This document shows positions 4,732 through 5,494 of a stretch of DNA of 5,494 nucleotides, piece after piece. This DNA comes from Actinomycetes bacterium (GTDB lineage: Bacteria > Actinomycetota > Acidimicrobiia > Acidimicrobiales > Palsa-688): the NCBI GenBank assembly GCA_021808425.1, contig JAKBBS010000220.1:1-5494 (forward strand), read 5' to 3'. The position numbers and the translations under genes are program-made. A model generated the notes under the pieces. The model was not told the DNA's origin. It was given only the letters and a program-made list of their open reading frames with translations, and did not search any database. Numbering within the stretch: position 1 is the stretch's first letter; each line of letters starts with the position of its first letter.

Positions 4732-4765
4732 GTGACACTTTATCCGGTTAGTGCCACTATGTCAA
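4732..4765 (-). promoter_or_regulatory. VapBC-type operon promoter within an inverted-repeat operator
   Basis: On the minus strand TTGACA (plus coordinates 4760-4765), a 17-bp spacer and TAAAGT (4737-4742) form a strong promoter, with the GTG start seven bases beyond the -10 box. GTGACACT (4732-4739) and AGTGCCAC (4750-4757) are inverted repeats with one mismatch in eight and a 10-bp gap. They cover the -10 box and part of the spacer. Binding of the AbrB-fold antitoxin here would block transcription, the usual autoregulation of such operons (inference). Confidence 0.7.
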
Positions 4766-5365
4766 TGAGGTACCACCCTGCCCGGCAGATGGAACGCCCA
4801 GCGGCCTCCCCGGGCTTAGAATGCATAACGTTCGCCCGCAGCCTCTGGGTGGCACCCAGCCAAGGCCTGCCGTGCCACGCCATACTCGGCGTTATGAGAT
4901 CCGGTCGGGGTCGCCGGTGTAGAAGCACCAGTAGCGCCGGTCTCACTGTGGGCGCATTACTTCTCGCAGTGGAGGAGAAACGCAATCGGAGCGTCGTGCT
5001 CGAAGACAGCCGGGAGGACGGACGCTTTCCGCGCGTGACATGGCATCCGAGCACCCATACTGTGTGTTGAGCGACATGCTCTATTCGGGAGCAAAGGGTG
5101 CCTTGTCGGTTCCGAGTGCGCGGCTCGCGTCCATCCCGGTTGTCTTTTTGGTTTGTTACATGTGGAATGCGGGGGTGGTGGTGTCGGCGATTCCGGGGAG
5201 GATGATTTTGTGGTGAAGTGAATCGCCCAATCAACAGCCGCTGGAGACCTCGAAGCCGCCGACATGCTGGCCTCAAGATTCATGCCGTCGCAGCAGTCCG
5301 CGCGATAAGCGGTCACCTGGCCGGCCGCCCGATCCCGCCACAACCCCTTTGACCAGGACTTTCTT
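4766..5365. other. 600-base stretch with no supported gene
   Basis: Frames in both directions give Arg/Ser/Pro-rich or Thr/Pro-rich translations without recognisable domains. One minus-strand run (5215-5156) reads HHKIILPGIADTTTPAFHM and a stop, which looks more protein-like than its surroundings and may be the end of a lost gene. Small hairpins occur: CTGGGT-GGC-ACCCAG at 4845-4859 and ACGCC-ATACTC-GGCGT. A T5 run near 5144-5148 is not directly preceded by a good stem. GACCA (5351-5355) and TGGTC (5366-5370) can pair in the tRNA trailer. Confidence 0.55.
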
Positions 5366-5443
5366 TGGTCGGGAAGGCGGGATTCGAACCCGCGGCCTCA
5401 GCGTCCCGAACGCTGCGCGCTAACCAAGCTGCGCTACTTCCCG
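5366..5443 (-). tRNA. tRNA-Pro (anticodon CGG)
   Basis: Read on the minus strand it folds as a full cloverleaf. The acceptor CGGGAAG pairs with CTTCCCG. The D-arm is GCGC...GCGC with loop AGCTTGGTTA. The anticodon stem CAGCG/CGCTG carries loop TTCGGGA, giving anticodon CGG, which reads proline codon CCG. The variable loop is AGGCC, the T-stem GCGGG/CCCGC with loop TTCGAAT, the discriminator base A, and the CCA end is encoded. G37 next to the anticodon agrees with proline tRNAs. A -10-like TAAGCT (plus coordinates 5454-5459) lies ten bases upstream without a clear -35. The 3' end faces the rest of the window, the side where integrases using tRNA genes insert islands, but no second copy of the tRNA 3' end is seen here. 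Confidence 0.97.
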
Positions 5444-5494
5444 TAGTCTTTCCAGCTTAGTTGACCGGGATTACCACCGGAGAGGGCAGGTAGC

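Noticed and set aside
97..4746. ATAAAGT(A/G)TCA shared by the left palindrome arm and the VapB-type promoter
   Set aside because: A 10-of-11 match of an AT-rich word between two sites in 5.5 kb is about what chance allows, and in the second site it is explained by the -10 box and operator.
4740..5343. Minus-strand frames of 178 and 128 codons in the region left of the tRNA
   Set aside because: Compositionally non-coding (Arg/Ser/Pro runs), no domains, and the first overlaps the VapB-type promoter.

Overview
The base composition is high-GC, codon use is GC-rich, and the genes with a visible promoter appear to start at or next to their transcription start. This points to an actinobacterium or a close relative; no marker in the window fixes the genus. 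The gene families are two type II toxin-antitoxin pairs, a wrecked restriction-enzyme gene, a wrecked SWIM-zinc-finger gene, two long perfect palindromes and a tRNA-Pro at the right edge. This is a typical accessory or genomic-island mix with low coding density.

Layout, left to right. 1-120 holds a 21-bp perfect inverted repeat with a 9-nt centre. 147-414 is a small winged-helix-type reading frame, split by a three-copy 8-bp tandem repeat. 434-966 is an intact Phd/YefM-type antitoxin and RelE-type toxin operon with an ATGA overlap and a promoter placed for leaderless translation. 967-1787 has no convincing gene, only hairpins and short repeats. 1788-2179 (minus) is the remains of an McrC-like subunit of a 5-methylcytosine restriction system. 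Directly abutting it on the plus strand, 2187-2463 is a frameshifted SWIM zinc-finger gene. 2544-3698 is the only large intact gene, a 384-residue protein of unknown function that starts six bases after a good -10 box. 3699-3972 is intergenic and carries a 26-bp perfect palindrome. 3973-4729 (minus) is an intact VapBC-type pair (PIN toxin, AbrB-fold antitoxin) with a consensus-like promoter inside an inverted-repeat operator. 4766-5365 has no supported gene. 5366-5443 (minus) is tRNA-Pro(CGG) with encoded CCA.

How it fits together: the toxin-antitoxin operons are self-contained and look functional. The restriction and SWIM genes between them are decayed. That is the pattern expected of an old island in which addiction modules persist while other cargo erodes, next to a tRNA gene of the kind integrases often use. 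The island interpretation is inference: no integrase, transposase or duplicated tRNA end is visible here. The best candidates for something new are the 384-residue protein with its SWIM neighbour, the two palindromes, and the 8-bp repeat that places ATG codons in all three frames.
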